DNA of 64,000 nucleotides from DASTPP01 sp035762175. Lineage in GTDB: Bacteria > Myxococcota_A > Polyangia > Polyangiales > Polyangiaceae. Shown piece by piece: positions 43,136 to 52,122 of this stretch (its first letter is position 1; every line of letters starts with the position of its first letter). The DNA is taken from NCBI GenBank assembly GCA_035762175.1, contig DASTPP010000013.1, positions 1-64,000 on the forward strand, written 5' to 3'. The notes under the pieces are model-generated. The model was not told where the DNA came from, ran no database searches, and saw nothing but the letters and a program-made list of their open reading frames with translations. Made by a program: the position numbers and the translations under genes.

Positions 43136-44977
43136 ATGAGCTACCAACCGATCGAAAACTACGGGCTCGTCGGCAACCTGCGCACCGCCGCCCTGGTGGG
43201 CCTCGACGGGTCGGTCGACTGGCTGTGCCTGCCGCGCTTCGACTCGCCGAGCGTCTTCGGCGCCCTGCTCGACGCCGGCAAGGGCGGCCGCTTTCGGATC
43301 GCCCCGCCGCTCGAGGGGGTGCGCCACAAGCAGTTTTACTGGCCCGACACCAACGTCCTCATCACGCGGTTTTTGCACCCCGACGGCATCGGGCAGGTCG
43401 AAGACTTCATGCCGATCGGCCCGGGCGACGAGGCCCTGCCAGCGCAGCTCGTGCGGCGGGTGCGGGTCGTGCGCGGGCAGATGCCCTTCCGGCTCGAGTG
43501 CCGGCCCGCCTTCGACTACGCCCGCGCCCCGCACGAGGCGTTCCTCGACCAGCGGGGGGCGCGCTTCGAGGCGCCGGGGCTCCGCCTCGATCTCGCCGCC
43601 ACGCGGCCGCTGCGCCCCGAGGCCGGCGGGGGGGCCTCGGCCGAGTTCACGCTGTGCCACGGCGAGTCGGCCGTCTTCGTGCTCAGCGCGCCCGGGCCCG
43701 GCGAGGTCGCCCCGGCGTGCCCCGGCGAGGCCGAGGCCGAGGCGTGGTCGCGCCAGACGATCGCCTACTGGCGGCGCTGGCTGTCGAAGTGCACCTACCG
43801 CGGGCGCTGGCGCGAGCAGGTGCAGCGCTCGGCGCTCGCGCTCAAGCTCCTGACCTACCGGCCCACGGGCGCGATCGTCGCGGCGCCGACGACCAGCCTG
43901 CCCGAGGGCATCGGCGGCGTGCGCAACTGGGACTACCGCTACACCTGGATCCGCGACGCCTCCTTCACGCTCTACGCCCTGCTGCGCATCGGCTTCACCG
44001 AGGAGGCCGACCACTTCATGGGCTGGCTCGAGGCGCGCTGGCGCGAAGAGAAGTCGGCCTGCGACGGGCCGCTGCAGCTCATGTACGCGATCGACGGCCG
44101 GCCCGAGCTGCCCGAGTTCGAGCTGCCCCACCTCGAGGGCTACCGCGGCTCGCGCCCGGTGCGCGTCGGCAACGCCGCGCACGGCCAGCTCCAGCTCGAC
44201 ATTTACGGCGAGCTGATGGACTCGGCCTACCTCTACAACAAGCACGCGGCCCCCCTCGGCTACGACGCCTGGACGCGACTCCGGCGCCTGGTCGACTGGG
44301 TGTCGAAGCACTGGACGCGCGAAGACGAGGGCATCTGGGAGGTGCGCGGCCCGCGCCGGCACTTCGTCTACTCGAAGCTCATGTGCTGGGTCGCCCTCGA
44401 CCGCGGGCTGCGCCTGGCCGACAAGCGCTCGTTCCCCGCCGACCGGCTCGCGTGGCTCAAGGCGCGCGACCAGATCTACGAAGAGATCATGCGCCGGGGC
44501 TTCAGCCCCGCGCGCAACGCCTTCGTGCAGAGCTACGGTGCCGAGGGGCTCGACGCGTCGTTGCTCCTGATGCCGCTCGTCTTCTTCACCGCGCCCAACG
44601 ACCCCCGCACGCTGGCGACGGTCGATGCCATCCGCCAGCCCTTCGAGCGCGGGGGGCTCGCCGCCGACGGCCTCGTCTACCGCTACCAGCCCGGCGAGAC
44701 CGACGACGGGCTGCCCGGGGGCGAGGGCACCTTCAACATGTGCTCGTTCTGGCTCGTCGAGGCGCTGACGCGCGCCGGGCGGCTCGATCACGCGCGGCTC
44801 GAAGACGCCCGCGCGCTCTTCGAGCAGATGCTCGGCTACGCCAACCACGTCGGCCTCTACGCCGAGCAGACCGGCCCGAGCGGCGAGGCGCTCGGCAACT
44901 TCCCCCAGGCGTTCACGCATCTTGCGCTCATCAGCGCCGCCTTCAACCTCGACCGCGCGCTCGGCGGCGGCGCCTGA
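43136..44977 (+). CDS. GH15 glucoamylase/trehalase-like glycoside hydrolase
   Basis: This 613-residue protein has the bacterial GH15 layout: an N-terminal beta-sandwich (IENYGLVGNLRTAALVGLDGSVDWLCLPRFDSP in parts) and a catalytic (alpha/alpha)6 barrel with NWDYRYTWIRDASFTLYAL, EDEGIWEVRG (general-acid Glu candidate) and GEGTFNMCSFWLVEAL (base Glu). There is no signal peptide, so it acts in the cytoplasm, on alpha-glucans or trehalose. It is divergent from the ABM gene with about 150 bp between. Start ATG 43136 gives the standard MSYQPIENYG start. Confidence 0.92.
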   Translation: MSYQPIENYGLVGNLRTAALVGLDGSVDWLCLPRFDSPSVFGALLDAGKGGRFRIAPPLEGVRHKQFYWPDTNVLITRFLHPDGIGQVEDFMPIGPGDEALPAQLVRRVRVVRGQMPFRLECRPAFDYARAPHEAFLDQRGARFEAPGLRLDLAATRPLRPEAGGGASAEFTLCHGESAVFVLSAPGPGEVAPACPGEAEAEAWSRQTIAYWRRWLSKCTYRGRWREQVQRSALALKLLTYRPTGAIVAAPTTSLPEGIGGVRNWDYRYTWIRDASFTLYALLRIGFTEEADHFMGWLEARWREEKSACDGPLQLMYAIDGRPELPEFELPHLEGYRGSRPVRVGNAAHGQLQLDIYGELMDSAYLYNKHAAPLGYDAWTRLRRLVDWVSKHWTREDEGIWEVRGPRRHFVYSKLMCWVALDRGLRLADKRSFPADRLAWLKARDQIYEEIMRRGFSPARNAFVQSYGAEGLDASLLLMPLVFFTAPNDPRTLATVDAIRQPFERGGLAADGLVYRYQPGETDDGLPGGEGTFNMCSFWLVEALTRAGRLDHARLEDARALFEQMLGYANHVGLYAEQTGPSGEALGNFPQAFTHLALISAAFNLDRALGGGA

Positions 44978-45000
44978 CGCGCGCCGCCGGGCGGCAACGC

Positions 45001-45117
45001 GCCCTCGCCTTCGAACGGCGCGTCGCCGCCGGGCGGCGCGCCCTCGCCTTCGAACGGCGCGTCGCCGCCGGGTGGCGCGCCCTCGCTTTCGGACAGCGCG
45101 TCGCCGCCGGGCGGCGG
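45001..45117. repeat. Three tandem copies of a 39-bp repeat
   Basis: Units start at 45001, 45040 and 45079, opening GCCCTCGCCTTCGAACGGC; the first two differ at one base and the third at about four. The period is divisible by 3, and on the minus strand one frame would read GGDAPFEGEGAPP, but no plausible gene uses that frame. The array follows the stop of the P-loop fragment at 45141-45560. Confidence 0.8.
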
Positions 45118-45140
45118 GGCGGGGCGACGTTCGGGGCCGG

Positions 45141-45560
45141 TCACGGGCCCCCCGCGCGGGCGGCCGCCGAGGCCCCGCCCCCGGGCGACTCGAGCAGCGC
45201 GAGCAAGCGCTCGGCCGGCAGCGCCGCCAGCAGGTTGGTCGCCACATCGGACGCCGGCAGCGGCGGGTGCGGGACGGCGAGCGCCGCCGGCGCGCACACC
45301 CGCCAGTCGACCCCGCCGTACGCGATCTGCCGCCAGAACCGAACCCCGTCGCCGAGGTGGTGCCGCGCGAGCGCCCGCAAGAGCAGCGTCTTGCCCGCGC
45401 CCGGCGGCCCGAGCACGTGCGCGAAGCCGCGCCTCGGCGGGCCCCAGTCGACCCCGTGCAGCAAGCTCCGCGGCCCGTCCGCCACGCCGAAGTCGCACCA
45501 CCGCAGCGCCGCGCGCGTCGTCACCCCGCAGCGCACTCGGTGCGGCCCTCGCTCCGTCAC
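45141..45560 (-). CDS. Small P-loop protein, perhaps a truncated ABC-type ATPase
   Basis: This 139-residue protein has GPPGAGKTLLLRALARH, a good Walker A, preceded by a beta-rich stretch (CDFGVADGPRSLLHGVDWG) as at the start of ABC ATPases. There is no signature motif or Walker B; the frame ends in a Gly/Ala-rich tail before a 39-bp tandem array. It is either a fragment of an ABC ATPase or a small uncharacterised NTP-binding protein. It lies divergently next to a small hypothetical gene. Confidence 0.5.
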   Translation of the reverse strand: MTERGPHRVRCGVTTRAALRWCDFGVADGPRSLLHGVDWGPPRRGFAHVLGPPGAGKTLLLRALARHHLGDGVRFWRQIAYGGVDWRVCAPAALAVPHPPLPASDVATNLLAALPAERLLALLESPGGGASAAARAGGP

Positions 45561-45689
45561 CCTTCAATCGCCTCCGAGACCGGTTAATCGCGCCCGGGCC
45601 GAGGGCGCCTAAGCCCCCGCCCCAAGACACCGTCACGTGCCGGCGCCGACACGGGAGCGACGATCGGCCGGGGCAGTCTCCCGCTCGCC

Positions 45690-46022
45690 ATGCGACCGCC
45701 CCGCAAACCCAAGCGCTACGAGCCGCCGCACTCGGCGTACCTGCTCATGCTGCGCCAATACGGCGCCTGGTCTACGCCCGAGCCCGGCCCACCCCCGCCG
45801 CCGGCCGCTCCGAACGGCGCCCGCCTCGCCCTGTCGTTGCGCGCCCTGCTGAGCGCCCGCGGCCTTTCGCTTGAGTCTTGCCGATTGACCCTCAAGGGCG
45901 TCGACGACGAGGGCCTCGTCATCGTCGACGTCGAGAGCGAGGGCCGCTCGCTCTCGCTGCGCTTGCGCCCTGGCGGCTACGAGGTGGTGCGCGGGGTCGA
46001 GGCGAGCGTGCCGCCCCCCTGA
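45690..46022 (+). CDS. Small hypothetical protein
   Basis: This 110-residue protein has a basic start (MRPPRKPKRYEPPHSAYLL), a Pro-rich segment, and a C-terminal beta-like part (LESCRLTLKGVDDEGLVIVDV, then SLSLRLRPGGYEVVRG). No family was recognised. It has ordinary codon use for the region, which is why I list it. It is upstream of a tandem-repeat spacer. Confidence 0.5.
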   Translation: MRPPRKPKRYEPPHSAYLLMLRQYGAWSTPEPGPPPPPAAPNGARLALSLRALLSARGLSLESCRLTLKGVDDEGLVIVDVESEGRSLSLRLRPGGYEVVRGVEASVPPP

Positions 46023-46194
46023 GCCCCCGCCCGCGTCCCGCGCGCCCCCCGCCGGCCTCGCTCGAATCGGCGTGTAACGCGCCGCCCGAGCGAGACCCGC
46101 GGGGGGCGGGTGCCCCCGCCCCTTCGGCAGATCCGCGCGCCGCGCCCGAGCCGAGCTGTCCGCTACCGGCCCGCGGGGAGGGGCTGGCGATCGC

Positions 46195-46347
46195 TTCGAG
46201 CAACCAGTCTCCGAGGGGGGGAGGGCCTACGAACCGGTTCGGGCAACCGGTCGCGGAGGGGGGGAGGGCCTGCGAGGCGGTTCGGGCAACCGGTTCCGCA
46301 GGCGAAGGGGGCTCGCGCGGCGGTTCGAGCAACCTGCCGTTGCCGGG
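46195..46347. repeat. 43-bp tandem repeat, three full copies and one partial
   Basis: Units start at 46195, 46238, 46281 and 46324, exactly 43 bp apart, each opening with TTCGRGCAACC and holding a G-rich block (GGAGGGGGGGAGGGCCT in the best copies). Copies diverge toward the right. It sits in the 455-bp spacer in front of the second nucleotidyltransferase-HEPN gene. Confidence 0.85.
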
Positions 46348-46477
46348 GGCCGGGCGAGCGGGGAGGCGCCCCATGCAACCGGCCGCCGGTGGGCCTTCGA
46401 CAGGCGGCCCCGCCTGCTCTACCTTCTGCCGTTCGCGGTCGCGCCCACGAGCGCGCGGCCCGTTGTGGGGGCCGACG

Positions 46478-47593
46478 ATGAAGACCTCGCTCGATCACCT
46501 GCCCGAGTCCAAGCGCGCGCAGCTCGCCGACGTCGTCGCCGCCCTGCGCGAGCACGTGCCGCTCGAGCTGCTCATCTTGTTCGGCAGCCACGCCCGCGGC
46601 GACTGGGTCGACGACTACCAGACCGGCTACCGCAGCGACTTCGACCTGCTCGCCGTGGTCAAGACCCGCGCGCTCGTCGACCGGCACGATCTGTGGCACC
46701 GCGCTGAGCGCCTCGCCCGCGAGAAGACCGGCAACACGGCCCTCGGCCTCATCATTCACGACATCAAGGACGTCAACAAGCAGCTCGAGAAGGGCTCGTT
46801 CTTCTTCGCCGACATCAAGAAAGAGGGCGTGGTGCTCTACGACTCGGGGCGCTTCGTGCTCGCGAGCGAGAAAGACCACACCCCCGAAGAGCGGCTCGCG
46901 CGGGCCCGCGGCTGGTTTCGCGACTGGTCGGAGGCGGCCGACGAGTTCTTGGGCATGTTCGAAGACGCCATGGCCAAGGGCCACTACAAGGTGGCCGCCT
47001 TTCTGCTGCACCAGGCGACCGAGCGCTACTACAACACGGTGCAGCTTTGCTTTACGGCCTACAAGCCGAAGCTGCACAACATCGAAGAGCTGGGCCGGCG
47101 GGTGGTGAACCTGCACCCGGGCTTCGCCGGCGTCTTCCCCCGCGATACCCCCGAAGACGACGCTCTCTTCAAACAGCTCAAGAACGCGTACATCGATTCG
47201 CGGTACTCGCGCACCTACCACATCACGCGCGAAGAGCTCGACGTGTTGCGCACGCGCGTGCTCGATCTGCGCGAGCGGGCCGACCGGTACGGCAAAGAGA
47301 AGCTCGAGCTGCCGCCGAGCCCGGTGCGCGAGCCGCCGCGTCCGGGCGCCGCGCTCGCGCGGGCCGAAGGGCTGCGCGAGGGCGAAGCGCGTGGCGAAGC
47401 GAAGGGCAAGACCGAGGGGCTGCGCGAGGGCGAGGCGCGGGGGTTGCGGGCGGCGGTGCTCGACCTGTGCGAGGCGTTTGGCATCGAGCCGACGGGCGAG
47501 CAGCGGGCGCGGCTCGAGGCGATGGGGGTGGGCGAGCTCGAGGGGCTGCGGGCGGCGATCAAGCGGGGGCGGCGGTGGCCGGAGGGGGCCTGA
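46478..47593 (+). CDS. Nucleotidyltransferase-HEPN fusion protein (copy 2)
   Basis: This 371-residue protein starts at ATG 46478 and is closely related to the gene at 715-2019: MKTSLDHLP start, GSHARGD at 36-42, SDFDLL at 53-58, HEPN-like helices (HQATERYYNTVQLCFT) at about 170-185, charged repeats LREGEARGEAKG, and the same tail ending RRWPEGA. It has only about two to three repeats where copy 1 has about five, and lacks copy 1's Pro-rich linker. The frame is open 600 bp upstream but runs through the tandem repeat; the ATG matches copy 1. It lies in ordinary chromosome, about 45 kb from copy 1. Confidence 0.85.
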   Translation: MKTSLDHLPESKRAQLADVVAALREHVPLELLILFGSHARGDWVDDYQTGYRSDFDLLAVVKTRALVDRHDLWHRAERLAREKTGNTALGLIIHDIKDVNKQLEKGSFFFADIKKEGVVLYDSGRFVLASEKDHTPEERLARARGWFRDWSEAADEFLGMFEDAMAKGHYKVAAFLLHQATERYYNTVQLCFTAYKPKLHNIEELGRRVVNLHPGFAGVFPRDTPEDDALFKQLKNAYIDSRYSRTYHITREELDVLRTRVLDLRERADRYGKEKLELPPSPVREPPRPGAALARAEGLREGEARGEAKGKTEGLREGEARGLRAAVLDLCEAFGIEPTGEQRARLEAMGVGELEGLRAAIKRGRRWPEGA

Positions 47594-47825
47594 TGTCGCC
47601 GGGGGTCGGCTCGCCCGGCCGCCCCGTCGGCGCGAAGGGCGGCGGAGACGAAGGCGACTGGCTTGGCATTCAGATGGCCGTGCTGCCGCGTGGCACGCCG
47701 CGTCGGCTCGCCACGATTCAGTCGCTCGCGCTCGGGTCGACGTCGTCTGTGGTGGGGTCGAACTCGAGCTCGGCCATGTCGGGCAGCCTAGCGCCCGTTG
47801 GCCCGCCGGTGGTGGGCTTTGAGGT

Positions 47826-48638
47826 TCAGAGCCGCTCGTCGTAGAGGTCGGACGGCAGGGCGAGCTCGTTCGTGTCGCTGCGGCGGTTCGGGCGCCGCGT
47901 CGGGGCGGGGCGCGCTTCGTCGGGCCGGCGGGCGTCGAAGGGGTCGATGGCGCTCGCGTTGCTGGCGCGGGCCTTCGCGGGCTTCGGCGCCGCGACGGGG
48001 GTGGGGGGCGGCGCGGCGGCCGGGGGGGCGGCGGGCGCGGGGGGCGGCGTCGTCGGGGCGATGACCGGCGGCGTCGGGGCGACGGCCGGCGGCGTCGGGG
48101 CGGCGGCCGAGCGAGCTTCGGCGTAGGCGTGGCGGGCGCCGAGGGCGTCGACGAACACGGCGCGCAGCCGGCCGCCGGTTTCGACGTCGAAGCGGTAGGC
48201 CCAGCGCACTTCGCCACCGCCTTCGCGCTCGAGCGCCCAACCCGCGACGGCGCCCTCTTGCGTGCTGAGGGCCGTGCGGCGCGCCTCGGCCAGGCTCTCG
48301 AAGGGCGTGCCCGGCCGGACGTCGGCCTCGCTTCGGGCGCCACCGACCATCGCCATGAGATCGCAGCCCGGCCCATCGCCGTAGTACACATCGACGACAT
48401 CGTCGCCCGGCGCCGAGATCGAGACGGCCGTGGCGGCGCGGCCCCGGTAGCGCGAGGGCCCGACGCGCAGCACCTCGCCGCCCGCCACGACGCCGCGCAC
48501 GCATTCGGTCACGTGCCGCCGCTCGGCTTCGTCGGCGGACGCGCGCTCGACGGGGGCGGGCTGCGGCGGAGGCGGGGGCGAGGCGTTGCAAGCGGGCGTA
48601 GCGGCCGCTACGAACGCGGCGAGCCAGGGGAGGCGCAT
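47826..48638 (-). CDS. Lipoprotein with Pro/Ala-rich C-terminal region
   Basis: This 270-residue protein has a signal peptide with a lipobox-like ending (ATPACNAS). A folded region spans about 40-165 (CVRGVVAGGEVLRVG, ISAPGDDVVDVYYGDGPGC) and is followed by a Pro/Ala-rich stretch of about 60 residues (AVAPTPPVIAPTTPPP-like). The last 40 residues are acidic and Arg-rich. Conserved pairs of Cys suggest a disulphide. No family was recognised. It is probably a periplasmic or outer-membrane lipoprotein. Confidence 0.65.
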   Translation of the reverse strand: MRLPWLAAFVAAATPACNASPPPPPQPAPVERASADEAERRHVTECVRGVVAGGEVLRVGPSRYRGRAATAVSISAPGDDVVDVYYGDGPGCDLMAMVGGARSEADVRPGTPFESLAEARRTALSTQEGAVAGWALEREGGGEVRWAYRFDVETGGRLRAVFVDALGARHAYAEARSAAAPTPPAVAPTPPVIAPTTPPPAPAAPPAAAPPPTPVAAPKPAKARASNASAIDPFDARRPDEARPAPTRRPNRRSDTNELALPSDLYDERL

Positions 48639-48913
48639 GGCGGGTGAGTGTCATGCTCGCCCCGCGCGCGGTGCTCGGCAAGGGGTTCGGCCGCGCCGAT
48701 TGGGGCGGGGGAGCGCCGGCGGCTCCTCACAAATGATGCGCCACGCGGGCGTCGGTGGGGGGGCTCGGCGGGCGGCGGCGGGGCTCGGCGGGCGGCGGCT
48801 TGGCGGACGACGGGGGCAGTGTGGTTGTCGTAAGGTGCGGGCACGCCTGCGCGGTCGGGGCGGCGCAAAACGGCTTCGCGCCGCGCCGCGAGGGCGTGCA
48901 ATTTCTGCCCGGC

Positions 48914-49828
48914 ATGGCCCCCTTGCCCCGCTTCGACGCCGCCGCGATCGGCCCCGGCGTCACGCTCGCGTCCGGCGCGAGCGCGCGGGTCTGGCTGGCG
49001 GGGCCGGCGGCGTCCGGGGGCGGCGGCGCGCGCTGGGCCGTCAAAGAGCCGCACGCGCACCTGCTCGCCGAGCCCGCCTTCCGCGACGGCTGGCGCGACG
49101 AGGTTCGACGCAGCGCCGGCGCCCGGCACCCGCACCTGGTCGCGGCCCTCGCGTACGATCCGGCGAGGGCCGCGCTCGCGCTCGCCTATGTCGAGGGCGT
49201 TTCGCTCGCCGCCTTGCTCGATCTCGGCCGTGCGCGGGGCGAGCGCCTGCCGGCGGGGCTGGTCGTCCGCGTGTTGCTCGACGCGCTCTCCGCGCTCGAG
49301 GCGCTGCACGGCTCGCTCGTCGACGGGCAGGCGCTCGTGCACGGCGATCTCGGCCCGCGCAACCTGATCGTCGACGTCGCCGGGCGCGCGTCCGTCTGCG
49401 ATCTGGGCGCCGCCGGGCCGCCCGCCGAGCGCGCGCCCTTCCGCGGCAGCGCCGCCTACGGCTCCCCGGAGGCGCTCGCGCGCGGCGAGCGCTCGCCCGC
49501 GCTCGACGTCTACGGCCTCGGCGTCGTCGCCTGGGAGGCGCTGCGGGGCGAGCGGCTCTTTCGGCGCGCGACCGAGGCGGCCACCCTCGCCCGCGCGGCC
49601 GAGGGCGGCGCCGGGCCGCTCGACGCCGGGCGGCCCGAGCTCGCGCCGCTCGCGCCCTGGGTCGCCGCCGCCTTGCGGCCCGAGCCGCGCGATCGGCCCT
49701 CGGCCGCCTCCGCCCGCGCGGCCTTGGCGGGCGCGCACCCGGCGTGGCATCGCGCGCGCGTTGGGGCGGTGGTAAGCTCCTGGGCGGCCGGCGAGCTCGC
49801 CCGGCGACAGGGCGCCGGGGCCTCGTGA
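48914..49828 (+). CDS. Divergent Ser/Thr protein kinase (atypical catalytic loop)
   Basis: This 304-residue protein starts at ATG 48914. It has a protein-kinase fold with AVK (Lys 44), but the catalytic loop reads HGDLGPRN instead of HRDLKPEN (Arg and catalytic Lys missing) and DLG instead of DFG. The C-lobe landmarks GSAAYGSPEAL, ALDVYGLGVVAWEAL and RPSAASARAAL are intact. The Asp needed for phosphotransfer is present. It may be a weak kinase or pseudokinase. There is no membrane segment. It lies upstream of a repeat-rich membrane protein. Confidence 0.75.
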   Translation: MAPLPRFDAAAIGPGVTLASGASARVWLAGPAASGGGGARWAVKEPHAHLLAEPAFRDGWRDEVRRSAGARHPHLVAALAYDPARAALALAYVEGVSLAALLDLGRARGERLPAGLVVRVLLDALSALEALHGSLVDGQALVHGDLGPRNLIVDVAGRASVCDLGAAGPPAERAPFRGSAAYGSPEALARGERSPALDVYGLGVVAWEALRGERLFRRATEAATLARAAEGGAGPLDAGRPELAPLAPWVAAALRPEPRDRPSAASARAALAGAHPAWHRARVGAVVSSWAAGELARRQGAGAS

Positions 49829-49930
49829 CCCCGGCGCTCTTGTTCGATCGTTCCCGCCGTGGCCTCGACGGGGGTTGGCTGCGCGGGGCAGATCGTGCGA
49901 AAACCTGCCCCGACAAAAGGAGACAGAGTC

Positions 49931-50785
49931 ATGCAAGGAGGATGGCAGCCGCCCGGTGGCGGCTTCGGGCAACCGCCGGGGGGCGGCTATGGTCAGCCGC
50001 CCGGGGGCGGTGGCGGCTACGGGCAGCCACCGGCGGGCGGCGGTGCGGGTTACGGCCCTGCGCCGGGGGCTCAGCCCTACGGCCAGCCTCCGGCGCCGCA
50101 GGGCGGCTTCGGCGCTCCGCCGCCCGGCGGCCAGCCCGGCTTCGCCCCCCCGCCGCTCGGCGGCTCGCCGAGCGCGCCCCCGCCGGCCTTCGGCCCTCCG
50201 CCGCTCGGCGGCCAGCCCGGCGGCCAGCCCGGCTTCGCCCCCCCGCCGCTCGGCGGTCAGCCCGGCGGCCAGCCCGGCTTCGCCCCCCCGCCGCTCGGCG
50301 GCCAGCCCGGCGGCGCCCCCGCCTTCGGCCCCCCGCCGCTCGGCGGCGCCCCCGCCTTCGGGGCGCAGCAGGGCGGCGGCTACGAGTTCGGCCCGGCCGA
50401 CAACGCCGCGATCGAAAAGACCGCCATGCGCACGCTCCTCTGGGGCTACGCCTCGATCGTCGCCGGCCTCTCGTGGTTCGCCCTCGCCGGCATCCAGGTG
50501 TCGTTCTCGGCCAGCGAATCGAAGCAGCCGATGGTGCTCGGTTTCGTCTCGCTCGCCATCAACGTCGTCATCGGCGCCCTCTTCATCAAATGTGGCAAGT
50601 CGCTGAAGATGGTGGTGACCACGCGGGGCAATGACATCCAGTTGATGATGAACGCGCTGCAGCGGCTAAGCTCGGCGTTCACCCTGCAGATCGGCCTCAC
50701 CGTCGTCCTCGTCGCCTTCAACGCGATCGTCGGCGCGTACAACGCCCTCAACGCGCTCGGCCTCGTGGGCACGCCGCCGGGCTGA
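49931..50785 (+). CDS. Membrane protein with N-terminal PPGGG/PPLGGQPGG repeats
   Basis: This 284-residue protein is preceded by AAGGAGA. Residues 1-155 are Gly/Pro-rich repeats (GQPPGGG units, then FAPPPLGGQPGG units of about 18 residues). The C-terminal part has three or four helices: LLWGYASIVAGLSWFALAG, LGFVSLAINVVIGALFI and LQIGLTVVLVAFNAIVG. The layout resembles bacterial proteins of the DUF5362 kind seen next to kinases. The repeats are nearly identical at DNA level, so copy number is likely variable. Function unknown. Confidence 0.75.
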   Translation: MQGGWQPPGGGFGQPPGGGYGQPPGGGGGYGQPPAGGGAGYGPAPGAQPYGQPPAPQGGFGAPPPGGQPGFAPPPLGGSPSAPPPAFGPPPLGGQPGGQPGFAPPPLGGQPGGQPGFAPPPLGGQPGGAPAFGPPPLGGAPAFGAQQGGGYEFGPADNAAIEKTAMRTLLWGYASIVAGLSWFALAGIQVSFSASESKQPMVLGFVSLAINVVIGALFIKCGKSLKMVVTTRGNDIQLMMNALQRLSSAFTLQIGLTVVLVAFNAIVGAYNALNALGLVGTPPG

Positions 50786-50935
50786 GGGCGCCGCGGCGGG
50801 TCGCGGGGCGGGGCGGCCCCGCTTCCGTGCCGACCCCCGCCCCTACAAAGCGCGAGGCGCAGGGGGCGTTGACGGCGCCTTCGTTCGCGGCCTACGAAAG
50901 CCGGGGCGGGCGCAGAAAACGCCCGCCCCAGCCCA

Positions 50936-52000
50936 ATGCACCACGCATTCGCTTGCTCGCTCGGCGCAGCGCTCCTCTCGTTCGCGGGCGCCGCCTTCGC
51001 CCAAGCGCCCGGCGATCGCCCGAGCCCCCCTCCGCCCGCGCCGCCCGGCGCCACCCCGCCCGCGCGCCCCGGCGTCGCTCCGCCCGCGCGCCCCGCGCCC
51101 GCCGACGCCGCGTCGCCGGCGCGCCCCGGCCCGGCTGACGCCACCTCGCCGGCGCGCCCCGTGCCCGCCGACGCCACTTCTCCGGCGCGCGCCACGCCTG
51201 CCGACGCTGCTTCGCCGGGGCGCCCCGCGCCCGCCGACGCCGCGTCGCCGGCGCGCCCGGCGCCCGGCGCTGCCCCGTCCGCGCGCCCCGCGCCCGCCGA
51301 CGCGGCCCCGCCGGCGGCCGCCGCGGCACCGGCGCGCCCGGGGACCCCGACCCGCGGGGCCCAGGGCCCCTCGCCCGACGACGCCCCCGCGCCGCCGCCG
51401 CAGGCCCAGACCCCGCGCCCCCGCGCTTACGGCAGCTCGAGCGACGACGAGGTCAACTTCGCCGTGCCCGCCACGCGCCGCGGCGGCTTTCTCGTCGGCG
51501 TCGTGCTCGGCGGGCAGGTGACGGGCGCCGAGGGCACGCCCACCGACTACGACGAGCGGGGCGACGCGTTCCGCGTCTCGACGGGGACGACCCTCGGCAC
51601 CACGCGGGCCTTCTTCCTCGGCGGCGCGCTCAACGACTGGTTCGCCTTCAAGCTCGGCTTTCAGCAGGGCTCGGCCTCGAAGGGCGGCTACGAACTCGCG
51701 ACCTCGGGCGTGCTCATCGGCGTCGAGGCCTGGCCGCTCTTCTCGCTCGGCGGCTCGTTCCGAGACGTGGGCCTGCTCGTCGACTTCGGCACCGGCGGCG
51801 CCACCGTCGAGCGCGACGGCGAAGAGCTCGCCAACGCCGGGGCCTACTCGCTCGTGCGCGCGGGCCTCGTCTGGGACGCCCTGCGCCTCTGGAAGATCAA
51901 CCTCGGCCCCACGCTCGCCTTCGAGCACACGACGAGCGAGACCTACCGCCAGAACGCCCTCTGGTTCGGCCTCCGCTCCGTCTTCTACGGCGCGCCCTGA
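50936..52000 (+). CDS. Outer-membrane beta-barrel protein with Ala/Pro repeat linker
   Basis: This 354-residue protein has a signal peptide (about 1-22, cut after AFAQ). Residues 30-155 are a long ARPAPADAASP-type repeat (11-residue units), probably spanning the periplasm. The C-terminal 190 residues alternate hydrophobic and polar residues in a beta-barrel-like pattern (GGFLVGVVLGGQVTG, AFKLGFQQGSAS). The terminal residues (FYGAP) lack the usual C-terminal aromatic. Function unknown. Confidence 0.7.
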   Translation: MHHAFACSLGAALLSFAGAAFAQAPGDRPSPPPPAPPGATPPARPGVAPPARPAPADAASPARPGPADATSPARPVPADATSPARATPADAASPGRPAPADAASPARPAPGAAPSARPAPADAAPPAAAAAPARPGTPTRGAQGPSPDDAPAPPPQAQTPRPRAYGSSSDDEVNFAVPATRRGGFLVGVVLGGQVTGAEGTPTDYDERGDAFRVSTGTTLGTTRAFFLGGALNDWFAFKLGFQQGSASKGGYELATSGVLIGVEAWPLFSLGGSFRDVGLLVDFGTGGATVERDGEELANAGAYSLVRAGLVWDALRLWKINLGPTLAFEHTTSETYRQNALWFGLRSVFYGAP

Positions 52001-52012
52001 GCCGCCGCGGCC

Positions 52013-52114
52013 GGGCCCGGCGGAGCGCGCGCGGGGCCCCGGGGGCGGGCCCCGCGGAGCGCGCGCGGGGCCCTGGGGTCGGGCCGCGCGGAGAGCGCGC
52101 CCGGGGCCCCGGGG
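52013..52114. repeat. 34-bp GC-rich tandem repeat, three copies
   Basis: Units start at 52013, 52047 and 52081, with core CGGAGCGCGCGCGGGGCCC; the third is diverged. It lies between two convergent outer-membrane protein genes and may act in transcription stop. Confidence 0.7.
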
Positions 52115-52122
52115 CCGGGCGA

